Source: Clarkia xantiana subsp. parviflora (Eukaryota; Streptophyta; Magnoliopsida; Myrtales; Onagraceae). Taken from it: a stretch of 64,000 nucleotides of DNA. Location: the NCBI GenBank assembly GCA_036873135.1, contig JAPTYO010000059.1:10099066-10163065 (forward strand), in the 5' to 3' direction. A program made the translations under genes and the position numbers. A model generated the notes under the pieces. That model did not search any database and was not told where the DNA came from. It saw only the letters and a list, made by a program, of their open reading frames with translations. Shown piece by piece: positions 22,871 to 32,840 of the stretch (the stretch's first letter is position 1; the number at the start of each line of letters is the position of its first letter).

Positions 22871-23727
22871 TATCGAATAATACGCTGATACTTTAGAAAC
22901 TGTCGTTTCTGGTTATAGAAGCTTTGCTCTTTTACTATGCTTAAAAAAGATGAGAATCAGCAAGTGGTTGGTTTACAGCCCGACCGGTCCTATCGGGTCT
23001 GGTCGATTCGACCGATTTTAACAAAAACACCAGCTCAGACTAAATTCTTTCAGCTTGACCCATAATTTTGTCATTCGAATTGGTAAATTGGTACCGATTT
23101 TCATAATTCAACTGTCAATTCAGTCATTAAATTCGACCTTGTTATGCTTTTGGTATTTGCTTGAATCAGACCATTATTATGATTGATTCACGGTCTAACC
23201 TGATTCAATTTTCAAAACATTATATATCATGGCAAATATATTTCTAGTTTATATCCTTAATTTTTTATATGATATTATTATATTAAAGACTACACATATA
23301 AATATCTAATTTATGTATTACACTAGTTTTGGCTAAAGTTAAAGCTTAAAGAGACAGAATTAAAGATATCTTTATATTTCTCTATATATATATATATATG
23401 ATTAAATTGATGATGGTATTTAACTTATTTCAAGGTAGATGGAAAACAAAAGCATAATTTCACGTCCATAACGTGATGCGTATTTTAAGATATATATATA
23501 AAAAAAATAATAAGACAATAAAACATAATATAATACTAACTTAAATGAGAAATCAAATCATACAAAGTCTAGATGAAGACTGAATATCCTAATCAAATAT
23601 GATATTGTATAAATTCAACCTCATCTATTTTTCATATATATTTCCCTTTTTCATATTCACTCTTAAAGTCTATTGCATCATATATAAATATAAAATATTC
23701 TAGCAAACCCCTTTTTATCCCTATATA
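22871..23727. other. Spacer between the Helitron and the RING gene
   Basis: AT-rich. At 22975-23220 there are CCGACCGGTCC/GGTCGATTCGACCG-type motifs that resemble decayed copies of the element at 58584-59056. The last part is probably the 3' flank of the RING gene. I see no intact gene. Confidence 0.4.
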
Positions 23728-24406
23728 TTAGCCCACATAAGCAATCAAGTCATCACCAATGAATACAGCTATTCGCTTGCCAGGGTGACGACACATTGGA
23801 CAAGTGACAGACTTGGCAAGCCATGCAGAGATGCAACCGTGATGTAAAAAATGCAAACAAGACATTTTAGTTGCTAAGGTTCCTGCACCCATGTCCTCCA
23901 AACAAATACCACACGATGTAATTGCTTTCTCTTCAACAACATTACCTGGAATCATGACGCTTGTCATTTCTCTGTGGAGTAACAAATTGGAAAAAGCCTT
24001 TTTTACACTATCAACAGCTGTAGAGCTCTCAAGATAGCAGTGCACCTTCAGTTTCATGCATATCAGCAAGCCAACAACCACATGCCAGGATTAGATCCAT
24101 GATAGGGGTGACATAATTTAGAGGGATGCCGAACAAGGACATGAATAAATACTTCATCACCATATGGGTTACTTCGTTGCCGAGTAGAGCGTACCGATCA
24201 ATATAGAGACCTGTATTCTCCACCCTAACGGCGTTGATACTGCCATCTGCTGCTTGCTCTTTCTCTTTTTCCTTGTCAACATCTTCCTTATCCGCCGCCC
24301 ATGTGAACTTGAACTGCGCGTTAATGAAGATGAGGTTAGTTGAGAGTTGTGGAATAAAGGTCTGATCTTCCGATGATTCCTGGCATTCTGCTTGCAAGAG
24401 GGCCAT
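23728..24406 (-). pseudogene. RING-H2 finger gene (putative E3 ubiquitin ligase) with one frameshift
   Basis: It starts at ATG 24406-24404 (MALLQAECQESSEDQ), chosen because a TATA box lies 75-80 bases upstream; the open frame above it would read through the promoter. The first frame runs about 125 residues to WLADMHETEGALLS and stops. The shifted frame carries on with KLKVHCYLESSTAVDSVKKAF and reaches a RING-H2 near the C-terminus: CGICLEDM, then 14 residues between Cys2 and Cys3, CLHFLHHGC, and CPMCRH. All eight zinc ligands are present, so the family would transfer ubiquitin with an E2. The overlap near 24029-24081 leaves no room for an intron, so it is broken by one indel or carries a sequencing error. 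The N-terminal half is not recognised; it holds an acidic DKEDVDKEKEKEQ stretch. Confidence 0.7.
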
Positions 24407-24477
24407 CTTCTTTTTAGGATTCAAAGAGGGAGGTGTTGTTCTTGTGTGTGTGGGGCGAATGAAAGACCAAACGAGTT

Positions 24478-24486
24478 GTTTATATA
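24478..24486 (-). promoter_or_regulatory. TATA box of the RING-H2 gene
   Basis: On the minus strand the sequence reads CCTATATAAACA, a good plant TATA box, 75-80 bases before the ATG at 24406. Confidence 0.6.
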
Positions 24487-24544
24487 GGGAAAAATGTGAA
24501 ATGTTAGATCTTGGTTTTATGTAATTTGTATTCCGTAGATTCAT

Positions 24545-25605
24545 TTGAAAAGAATGGTATGTAATCTTATTGTAATAACCTTATTTTTTTTTATCTGTAT
24601 TGATTTATGAATTTTCCAGTTTATCAAAGTAAATCATCCATTGTCCGTATTCAGAATATCATTAATGTTAAAACTTATTTCTTTGAAAATCCTCAAATTT
24701 TCAAAATTAAATCCATACACGTGGACTGTCTAATGCATGCACGCCACGTACTGCATCTCCAATCATATAATATGTATAGATTAATTACGATGGTGATAGA
24801 CTAAGAGGGTGAATGAGAGGTTAACACATCGGCTTAACGAACCAATAAGACAATGACACGTCATTATTAAATTCCGTAAAAGGCCAGAAACGCTACTTAG
24901 TGAAACAAAAACAAAGCGTCTCTTCTACTATCAAATTCCAAAACAGATGGGGGCCCAGTTACGCTTCATCGGCAGTAGAGGGACTAGCATGCCAAATGAG
25001 GGGATGGGCGTCTTCAACGATGTTCGAAAAAGAATAAAAGGACGAGTCTCAAAAATCCATTTAAGAAAAAATACACAATCCTAGGTTGCCTCTTTAGGAA
25101 ATCGGGTTGGTTAAGTGTCGATCACGGGAGCCCATTAATATAAGTTTAGATCGATATAATTTAATTAAGAAAAAATTTACATAATTGTAATTTTAAAAAT
25201 AAAATTTAGAATGATATTTTGCATAAAATTTTACAAAATGACTCATTCAATATTATTATGCATAGATTATAATTATGTGAATTAAAATATTATATACGAA
25301 GTATATAAAATAATTAAATACGACGTTTCATTTGGCAAAAAAAAAAAAAACTACTATGTTTCACAAATGATTCTTTATATTTTTATTATTACTTAATTAA
25401 TTTCAACACGTAAATAATTTTTATATGATAAATAATACACAATAAAAGCATATTCTTTTTTTTTTAATTATGTTAATCTTAATAAACAAACGAATCTAAT
25501 ATATTTAAAGTGATTTGAATGTTATTTATTTTCGATATATTGAAATTTATATATTCCTTTAAATTATTTCAGTACATTTATATAATTATAACTCGAATAA
25601 ATTTT
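24545..25605. other. AT-rich spacer, no gene
   Basis: Intergenic DNA upstream of the RING gene, rich in A/T runs. I support no gene. The right part probably belongs to the Helitron whose 3' end is at 25638. Confidence 0.4.
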
Positions 25606-25609
25606 ACAC

Positions 25610-25638
25610 TCCGCGCAAAGTGCGGATAAATTATCTAG
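25610..25638 (+). mobile_element. Helitron 3' terminus
   Basis: A TCCGC/GCGGA hairpin (25610-25614 with 25622-25626) is followed at about 8 bases by CTAG (25635-25638) and then T. This is the standard Helitron 3' end. The element would extend leftwards; I did not find a convincing 5' TC start. Confidence 0.55.
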
Positions 25639-25744
25639 TTTACATATAAGCAATAAAATACACACAATATATATATACATAGGAAAGTAGAAACTACATT
25701 ATAATTTTGTGCAGTATGAGTAATTATGATCCCATATATGATTC

Positions 25745-26436
25745 TAGAGACTCCTATGAATGCTTCATTTTCTTGATTCTGCTGCTCTTGTTAGGATACT
25801 CCACATTCTCTGCACAAACAATTTCTCTTCCAAGGTCTTTCACCTGATCATGCATTGTGAACTTACTGTCTTCGATTTTTATTAAAGACATCGCAACAAG
25901 CACATCTACTTTAGGCTTAGGCAAAAACCCATAAACATCCTACATGTAGAACTGATATGATATTCTTTCTCCTTCAAAAAGGCATGCAAACTCAAGGAAA
26001 ATATCTTTTCCTGCTATCTAGTGAGTTATAGCTAATTATCAACTTCGTTTAAACATCCTCAAGAAACTTTGAACTCTTTAATTTGGTTTTCCAAAACTCT
26101 TTTTCACATAAGCCACTTAGAAGTGATCCTATAATCTCAAGCGTCAGGGGGAGTCGCCCAGTTAAAGAGATCACTTCTTTGGAAAAAAAGGAAGGTAGTC
26201 TTTTGGAGGAGTGTTTTCCCCAAATGTATGCAAACTAAAAAGCTCAAGTGCTTGCTCATCATTCACAAAGGACTTGATTCATTGGCCTTCAATTTCCAAA
26301 TTTCGCTTTCCTCAAGTTGTAATGATGTTCCTACTTCCAGCACCAAACCAACTAGATTTCCCAGGTAATTTCTCAATCTGCTTTCTTTGACTAACATCAT
26401 CGAGCACAACAAGAACCCGCTTCATATGCGACACTG
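25745..26436 (-). pseudogene. TIR-NB-LRR-type resistance gene fragment (NB-ARC part)
   Basis: The minus strand, read with frame changes and stops, shows NB-ARC motifs in order. Kinase-2 reads KRVLVVLDDVSQRKQIEKL. RNBS-B follows as WFGAGSRNIITT, ending in a stop. RNBS-C reads NDEQALELFSLHTFGEN, the GLPL region reads GRLPLTLEIIGSLLSG, and the MHD region reads FTMHDQVKDLGREIV. LDDV with a MHDQVKDLGR-type motif is typical of the TIR (TNL) class. Such receptors detect pathogen effectors in the cytosol. The TIR, P-loop and LRR parts are absent. The fragment is cut on its upstream side exactly where the 82-bp array begins. Confidence 0.85.
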
Positions 26437-26440
26437 TATA

Positions 26441-27538
26441 GTTGACAATCGAGGTTGTAAACACCGATCTTCTATCGAATTGTCAACGTACCTAGGCTTT
26501 ATTGCCATCTTGGGCACATAATGTCGACAATCGAGATTGTAGACGGCGATCTTTTATCGAATTGTCGACGTACCTAGGCTTTATTGCCATCTTGGGCACA
26601 TAATGTCGACAATCGAGATTGTAGACGCCGATCTTCTGTGGAATTTTCGACGTACCTAGGCTTTATTGCCATCTTGGGCACATAATGTTGACAGTCGAGA
26701 TTATAGACGCCGATCTTCTATCAAAATGTCGACGTACCTAGGCTTTATTGCCATCTCGGGCACATAATATCGACAATCGAGATTGTAGACGCCGATCTTC
26801 TATCGAATTGTCGACGTACCTAGGCTTTATTGCCATCTCGGGCACCTAATGTCGACAATCAAGATTGTAGACGCCGATCTTCTATCGAATTTTCGACGCA
26901 CCTAAGCTTTATTGCCATCTTGGGCACATAATGTCGACAATCGAGGTTGTAGACGCCGATCTTCTATCGAATTTTCGACGTACCTAGGCTTTATTGCCAT
27001 CTTGGGAACATACTGTCGACAATCGAGATTGTAGACGCCGGTCTTCTATCGAATTGTCGACGTACCTAGGCTTTATTGCCATATTGGGGACATAATGTCG
27101 ACAATCGAGGTTGTAGACGCCGATTTTCTATCGAATTGTCGACGTACCTATGCTTTATTGCCATCTTGGGCACATAATGTCGACAATCGAGATTGTAGAC
27201 GCCAATCTTCTATCGAATTGTTGACGTACCTAAGATTTCTTGTCATCTTGGGCACATAATGTCAACAATCGAGATTGTAAACGCCGATCTTCTATCGAAT
27301 TGTCGACGTACCTAGGCTTTATTGCCATCTCGGGCACATAATGTCGACAATCGAGGTTGTAGATGCCGATCTTCTATCGAATTGTTGACGTAGCTAGGCT
27401 TTATTTCCATATTGGGCACAAAATGTCGACAATCGAGGTTGTAGACGCCGATCTTCTATCGAATTGTCGAAGTACTAGGCTTTATTGCCATCTCGGGCAC
27501 ATAATGTCGACAATCGAGATTGTAGATGCCGAATTTTG
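26441..27538 (+). repeat. 82-bp tandem array, 13 units plus a partial
   Basis: Units start at 26441, 26523, 26605, 26687, 26769, 26851, 26933, 27015, 27097, 27179, 27261, 27343 and 27425, with a partial at 27506. The step is exactly 82 bases except the last, which is 81 through a one-base deletion. Each unit reads GTCGACAATCGAG, GTAGACGCCGATCTTCTATCGAATTGTCGAC (given in two parts of the unit) and then CCTAGGCTTTATTGCCAT and GGGCACATAAT. GTCGACAAT and ATTGTCGAC in the same unit are inverted, so each unit can form a small hairpin. No protein frame is conserved. The array begins at the break in the TNL fragment and ends about 150 bases before the palindrome ahead of the MULE gene, so it is probably part of that element. 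Confidence 0.97.
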
Positions 27539-27685
27539 ATGCCTTGATTGGGAAATCACCCAAATACCCAGTATTTGAAACTCAAACACAAAAACAAGGG
27601 GATCCAAAACTCAAAATAACCAATGGCTCATCTCTCAGATGCGCCATTTTCCCAGTGCGGTTACGGTCAAAATTTTCCGTCAACA

Positions 27686-27743
27686 AAAATGGCGCAACTG
27701 CCAGATGCGCCATTTTTGGCGCATCTGGCAGTTGCGCCATTTT
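27686..27743. repeat. 27-bp perfect inverted repeat with 4-base loop
   Basis: The arm 27686-27712 is the exact reverse complement of 27717-27743, separated by TTTT. Core words are GGCGCAACTGCC and GATGCGCCA. A related CAGATGCGCCATTTT word occurs upstream near 27638-27652, and TTTTGGCGCATTTGGCAGA downstream near 27781. It sits just upstream of the TATA box at 27751, so it is in promoter position for the transposase gene. Confidence 0.95.
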
Positions 27744-27750
27744 GGTCGCC

Positions 27751-27757
27751 TATAAAA
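27751..27757 (+). promoter_or_regulatory. TATA box of the MULE transposase gene
   Basis: TATAAAAC follows the palindrome by 8 bases. The leader that follows may contain an intron from about 27871 (AAG|GTAATAT) to about 28038 (TGTAG|GAAAAT), just before the ATG at 28047. The intron is inferred. Confidence 0.5.
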
Positions 27758-28046
27758 CTACAGCAGTCGGAAATTTTCCCTTTTGGCGCATTTGGCAGAA
27801 GATTTTATTGTTGTTGTTGAAGAGTTGAAAACTCAGTCCATCAATTGTTGTACCAATCTATACTAAGGTAATATATCTGATTTGCAGTTCATATTTTAGT
27901 TAGTTGTACATAGTTATTTCAATGATGACACAAAATAGTATTGCCTGGTACAATATTTAGATTTAGTATTGCCAATATGTATATATTGTAAGTATGTATG
28001 TAGTGATGTGCTAATACACTATGTAATAATAATCATGTAGGAAAAT

Positions 28047-30397
28047 ATGGTGACCCTATGGTTTCGATACGATGATGAGTGGTTTCGATACGATGGTGAT
28101 AGAGACATTACACTTGATGATGTCATATTTGTAGCTAAGAGCATGACCCGATGCCGAGCACCAAATGTTAAATTATTGTGGATGTTCGATGGAGAAATGA
28201 ACACAGTCGGCTCTCAAAGTTATTGGGAGTCCATTTTTCCGTTAGGCATCGAGCAAATTGAACTGGTTCTCATACCAGAACTGGACGTCACATATCAGAT
28301 GATCGTTTTAAGGGTACGTGGAGGCAATGCTGAAGGGGAGAGCAGTAATGCTAATGCGGATGAAGGTGAATGTAGCAATGCTAATGCGGATGAAGGTGAT
28401 GCGACCCTACCGGAGGTTGTAGAGAGGGATGAGCGGTATTCATCCGAATCTGGAGCAGAGCCATTCGAAGAGTTGGAGAACAAGGAGAACCGGGTGGGAG
28501 ACTACGAGTTCATAGATCAGTGGTCGGAGGGGGAAAATGAGGAGGGAGACTACGAGTTCCCAGAACAGTGGGTGGAGGGGGAATGGCAACAAGGGCTAGA
28601 GTGCGACGACTGGGAAATACATGTTGCGAGGTCGTCAAACAACGCAGCGAAGTATTTCAAGAAGGAAGACACATATCCTAACAAGGAAGCGCTGCAGAAT
28701 TATGTAAAGAATGGCACATCGCGAATTCCCGACAATGTAAGACCCCAAGATCAAGCAAAACTGAAATTCTGTTTAAATGCACGGATGGACGTTGTTCGTG
28801 GAATCTTCGTGCAACATTAGGGTGGTTCGGTAAGTGGACGATCAGGAAAGTTGGGCCTATACACACATGTGTTAATATTGAGCCAATCGTGCATCACAGA
28901 AACTTTGACACTTCGATGATTCAACGACAGATTTACCGTCATGTGAAAGATAACCTCAGCGTGACGGTAAAAGATTTGCAGAATAAGTTTAAAGATTCCG
29001 AGTATAAAGAGTATCCAACTTATCGTAATATGTGGTACGCGAAATGTTTAGTCATTGAACGGCTGTTCGGTAGTCATGTATCTTCATTCGGGTTACTTCC
29101 ACAAAATTTACTGGCTGTGGCGCATTACAATCCAGGATCAGTATTCGATTTTCAGTACAAAAACCCCGTTATTGGGGAAACTGCGACGTTCAATAAATGC
29201 TTCTGGGCTTACGCTCCTTCAATTCACGGGTTTCGGCACTGTCGACCGTTGATCAGCGTCGACGGCACACATCTGTATGGAAAGTACACAGGAAAATTGT
29301 TGGTTTCCGTTGGATACGATGCTAACAATCAAGTTTTCCCGTTGGCATTCTGTTTATGTGACAAAGAGAGCATTGAAACGTGGACATGGTTTTTGTCCCA
29401 TGTAATTGAGCATATCACTAAGAACCGTCATGTCTGCATCATTTCTGACCGTCACATCGGTATATTGCGTGCTCTAGCAGAGGTTTATCCGGAGCCAAAT
29501 CACTCACACAGGTCTTGTGCCCGACATCTTGCGAGCAACTTTAATACTCATTTCAAGAATAAACAGCTGAAAAAGAAATTCTCGAGCATGATTTATGAGG
29601 TGAACAGGGAGAGGTTCCAGAAAGAGGTTGATATGTGGTTGGTTGCAGATGATCTGAAGTATAAACGTTTCATAGACCGCTATGGTGACTTCGTTGTTTG
29701 GTCATTAGCCTTCGATGACGGTTCAAGGTATGGTGCAATGACAACAAATCATTCAGAGTGTTTCAACAAGGTCCTAAAAGATGCTCGCATGTTACCGGTG
29801 ACCGCATTAGTCACTGAGACGTTCTCGAAGATGGTCAAATATTGGGTTGACCGGAAGAACATTGCAGAGGAAGCTGTTTTGGCAAGGAAAATGTATTCTC
29901 CGAAAATTACAGTGTTGATAGAGAAGGTTAAGGAAGATGCGAAGGTCTGCAGAACTCTAACTTTTGAGCAGGGCGTGAAGTACTATGTTTCGGCTCCAGA
30001 ACAGGATAAAAACTACACGGTCAACATGACTGATAGGGACTGTGACTGCGGCAGATGGAGACTATTTCATTACCCGTATTGTCACGCCATTGCAACCATC
30101 GGTCATTCGAATCGCCGTCTTAAAGATTTTGTTCTCAAATGGTTCAAGAACAAAAGATGTATTAAAACTTATGGTATGCCGTTTCAAACACTGCGTCGGC
30201 AGTCGCACTGGCCAACATGGGAAGGGCCTTTGGTAGTAGCAGATCCTCGGATGCTGATTGTTCCTCGGGGACGGAAGAAAAAGAGAATTCGCAATGAAAT
30301 GGACACATCCAAAGAACCCAAGCGGAGTAGATGCAGTAGATGTCGTCAAGAAGGTCACATCGCAAGAAGTTGTAACACTCGGGGCCAAGATGAGTAG
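28047..30397 (+). CDS. Mutator-like (MULE) transposase with one frameshift
   Basis: A cut-and-paste transposase of the MuDR type. The first frame (28047 to about 28765) gives a basic/acidic N-terminal region with a duplicated SNANADEGE motif and two DYEF..QW repeats. After a single shift near 28760-28770, the second frame continues (KCTDGRCSWNLRATLGWFGKWTIRKV) through the MuDR DNA-binding region to 30397. The catalytic core reads ISVDGTHLYGKY (first Asp), IISDRHIGILRAL (second Asp) with HRSCARHLASNF, then NHSECFNKVLKD (Glu). A SWIM-type zinc finger follows (CDCGRW, YPYCHAIA); its Cys-His spacing is unusual. A perfect CCHC knuckle near the end reads CSRCRQEGHIARSC. Apart from the shift there is no stop over 2.3 kb, so the element was recently active or the shift is an assembly error. 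The apparent start at 28889 is a GTG inside the frame, not a true start. Confidence 0.88.
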
Positions 30398-30725
30398 TAT
30401 TCGTTGTATTAGTTTTATTTGAAGATAGTTGTAACTGAACTGTTTGCGGATTTGTATTCGTATGTTCTTGAAGTATGTGCTATGTTTTTTTAAATTTTTT
30501 CTAAACAGTTAGAAAAATTGACATTTTTTCAAACCATGCATGTTAGCTACCCCGAAATCAAACTTTTTGAAAAAATCTTAAAAATCGACATACTCAAAAA
30601 AATATGAAAAAATTAAAATAGTTTCCTGACATATTTTTAAGACTAACGCTGAAGTTTCACGACATTTAGTAAATTACAGTACTTTATATCATAAACTAAA
30701 ATAATTTCCTATCCGCGTCTCATAC
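30398..30725. other. MULE 3' flank
   Basis: AT-rich. I found neither a matching 82-bp array nor an obvious terminal inverted repeat here, so the right end of the MULE is not located. Confidence 0.4.
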
Positions 30726-30759
30726 ATTTAGTAATAATTTCCCTCTATCCAAGACTCAT

Positions 30760-31357
30760 ACATCGGATACCCCGACCTTGCCGACGATTTCAATATCGCC
30801 TCTTTGCAATGACTGGTCGTATGGATTAGCCAGCCACAACCATCTAAACAACAACAAAAATCGGAGAGACGTTCATACTTGACATCGACCTACGACTCCT
30901 CATCGATATCATTGACCCACCAAAACCCAGGGAACAAAAGTGTAGTGGTATCGACCAAAACCTTCATTTCCAGAAATCCTCGAGTGTGCCCGTCCTTCCC
31001 ACCAATTGGTTCTACATCCAGTAACTGACCTAACCTTTCCCCCAATCAATCTTGCATTAGTTTCATTCAACCTCCCTAGCTCCGAGCCATGAACATGAAC
31101 CCAAAACTGAACCCCATCAAATTCAACATCTTGTTAACATCCCATTTCGTCAAACTCAGGCAATGACTGCCCACGGGCCTTGATTAAGGATAGCGTCGCA
31201 ATCATCACGTTTGCCAAACTTGAAAAGGAGATCAGTATTATCATTAACCTCCTCAATCGTAATCCAGACAAATTTAGCCCAAGCGATTTGTAGCACCTTC
31301 AAAAGCCTATTTTTTACTAGCTTATCTGTCCCCACCCTACCAACATAGCGATCTAAT
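30760..31357 (-). pseudogene. DUF4283 / zinc-knuckle LINE ORF1-like fragment
   Basis: The minus strand shows, with two frame changes, a DUF4283-like order. It reads LVKNRLLKVLQIAW, TDLLFKFGKRDDCDAILNQGPWAVI, SLTKWDVNKML, VHGSELGRLNETNARLIGGKV, then VKYERLSDFCC, a degenerate CCHC knuckle and TSHCKEAI. This set is known from ORF1 of plant L1-type LINEs and related proteins. It is cut at 31357 by the next insertion. Confidence 0.75.
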
Positions 31358-31892
31358 TTTGAGTAATTAAGAAGTTATTGGAAGGGATGGCAATATTTGG
31401 ATGCTTGTCCTCTTGGAAGGAAGTCACTGCTTCTTCATGATCAACTGCGGAGCACCAACTCCGGCCAAAGCCAAGCCTACACCAAAAGCCTATCCACCAA
31501 ATATGGCCTTATTTTACCTCGTCTTCACCCCACTTTCCGCCGTCGTCCCCTTAAACCGGGGTGCCCGCTACCCCCTCTTCCTCCTCACCGCCCCAATATC
31601 GACGCAGACACGCTTTCGAGACAAGGGCAACCCATCGGAAGTGTGCACACCACCACCTCCCCCGAGCCCGCACATGAACCTCCCGATACCTCCTCAACCA
31701 CCACCATAAGCAACGCACCCACCCTCACCAAATCCCAACCGGGCCTTTCCACCCACCCCACGAACATCCAAGCCCTCCGCCCTTACAGACGCGCCCCCTA
31801 CGCACCGGTCACGAGCTCAGTACACGCCTCCTTGCACCATCACGCGCTTCCACGCACCTCCCCACACGTCGCCAAGCCCCACCACACGCCAC

Positions 31893-32600
31893 CAGTGCCG
31901 GATGCAGAAATTACATAATTAGGGACATTTTAAAAAAAATTATGTTGCGTAAGAAAAATTATTATCGAAGAAAATAATGATAGAAAATTTTATAAAATCA
32001 TATTAGATATTTTTTTTACAATTTACTAGCCTAGGTTTCATTTTATGGATAAATTGCTAATTGTAGTTTATTTTTACAATTTACTAGTTTCGGTTTCGTT
32101 TTGTGGACAATTTGATATCTAGCAAATTATCTACAAAAGGAAACTTGAGTTACCAAATTGTTTTCAAATCGAAATCTGAGCTAGAAAATTCTCCTCAAAG
32201 TGAAACCCGAGCTAGCAAATTATCTAAAAAAACTTTAGCTAGAAAATTGTTCAAAAAGAGAAGCCTGATTTAGCAGATAGTAGATTATTTTTAGCAATTT
32301 GCCCATGGGTTCATACACGAGCTAGAAAATTCTCCACAAAGTGAAACCTGAAATAGCAACTTGTCCAAAAAAATACATCTAGCAAATTGTTCACAAAAAT
32401 AAATATTGATCTAGTAGTCTGTACAATGAAAGTTAGCAATTTATTATCAAAAATGAGTTACCAATTTATAAAATAATTACCCAATAGTAGTCATTTTCTT
32501 AATTACTTATGCAATTTACTAATAGATTATATATATATAATTTTAGAGAGAATTAATGGGGACATTTAGTCTCCATTTCATACACCTGCGCCCGCCACTG
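31893..32600. mobile_element. hAT-type element nested in the retroposon
   Basis: The left end is CAGTGCCGGATGCAG and the reverse-complemented right end is CAGTGGCGGGCGCAG. The flanking octamers CACGCCAC and CGTGTCAC match at 5 of 8, and all differences are transitions. The interior is AT-rich with repeated CTAGCAAATT and GTGAAACC motifs, the same as at 3186-3840. GC-rich retroposon sequence resumes on each side. Confidence 0.7.
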
Positions 32601-32740
32601 CGTGTCACCCCCACGCTCCTCCGCACGCGCTTCCACGTGCATCGACGCGCAATCGTTCGTTTTCCATGCGCTCACGCGCTAACACGCGCCAACCACGTGC
32701 CACCACCATCAAGCACCACCCACGCGTCAACGTACGCGCC

Positions 32741-32840
32741 GCCACGCGTTGCCACGTGCCGCCACGCGTTGCCACGTGCCGCCACGCGTTGCCACGTGCC
32801 GCCACGCGTTGCCACGTGCCGCCACGCGTTGCCACGTGCC
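32741..32840 (+). repeat. 20-bp minisatellite, five perfect units
   Basis: The unit is GCCACGCGTTGCCACGTGCC, repeated five times without change. It is followed by two copies of another 20-bp unit, CCTCGCTCCGCCTTGGACGA (32842-32881). Each unit has one ACGCGT and one CACGTG palindrome. Repeats occur in open frames on both strands, so coding is not indicated. Confidence 0.95.

Noticed and set aside
24904..24930. Helitron 5' start partnering the end at 25638
   Set aside because: A TCTTCTACTATC word is present, but the preceding base is not A and the match to a Helitron start is weak.
26441..27538. CRISPR-like array
   Set aside because: The whole 82-bp unit repeats with no unique spacers, and the DNA is plant nuclear. 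It is a tandem satellite.
28889..30397. Independent transposase gene starting at 28889
   Set aside because: The start is GTG and the frame continues upstream into conserved MuDR sequence; it is one gene with a frameshift.
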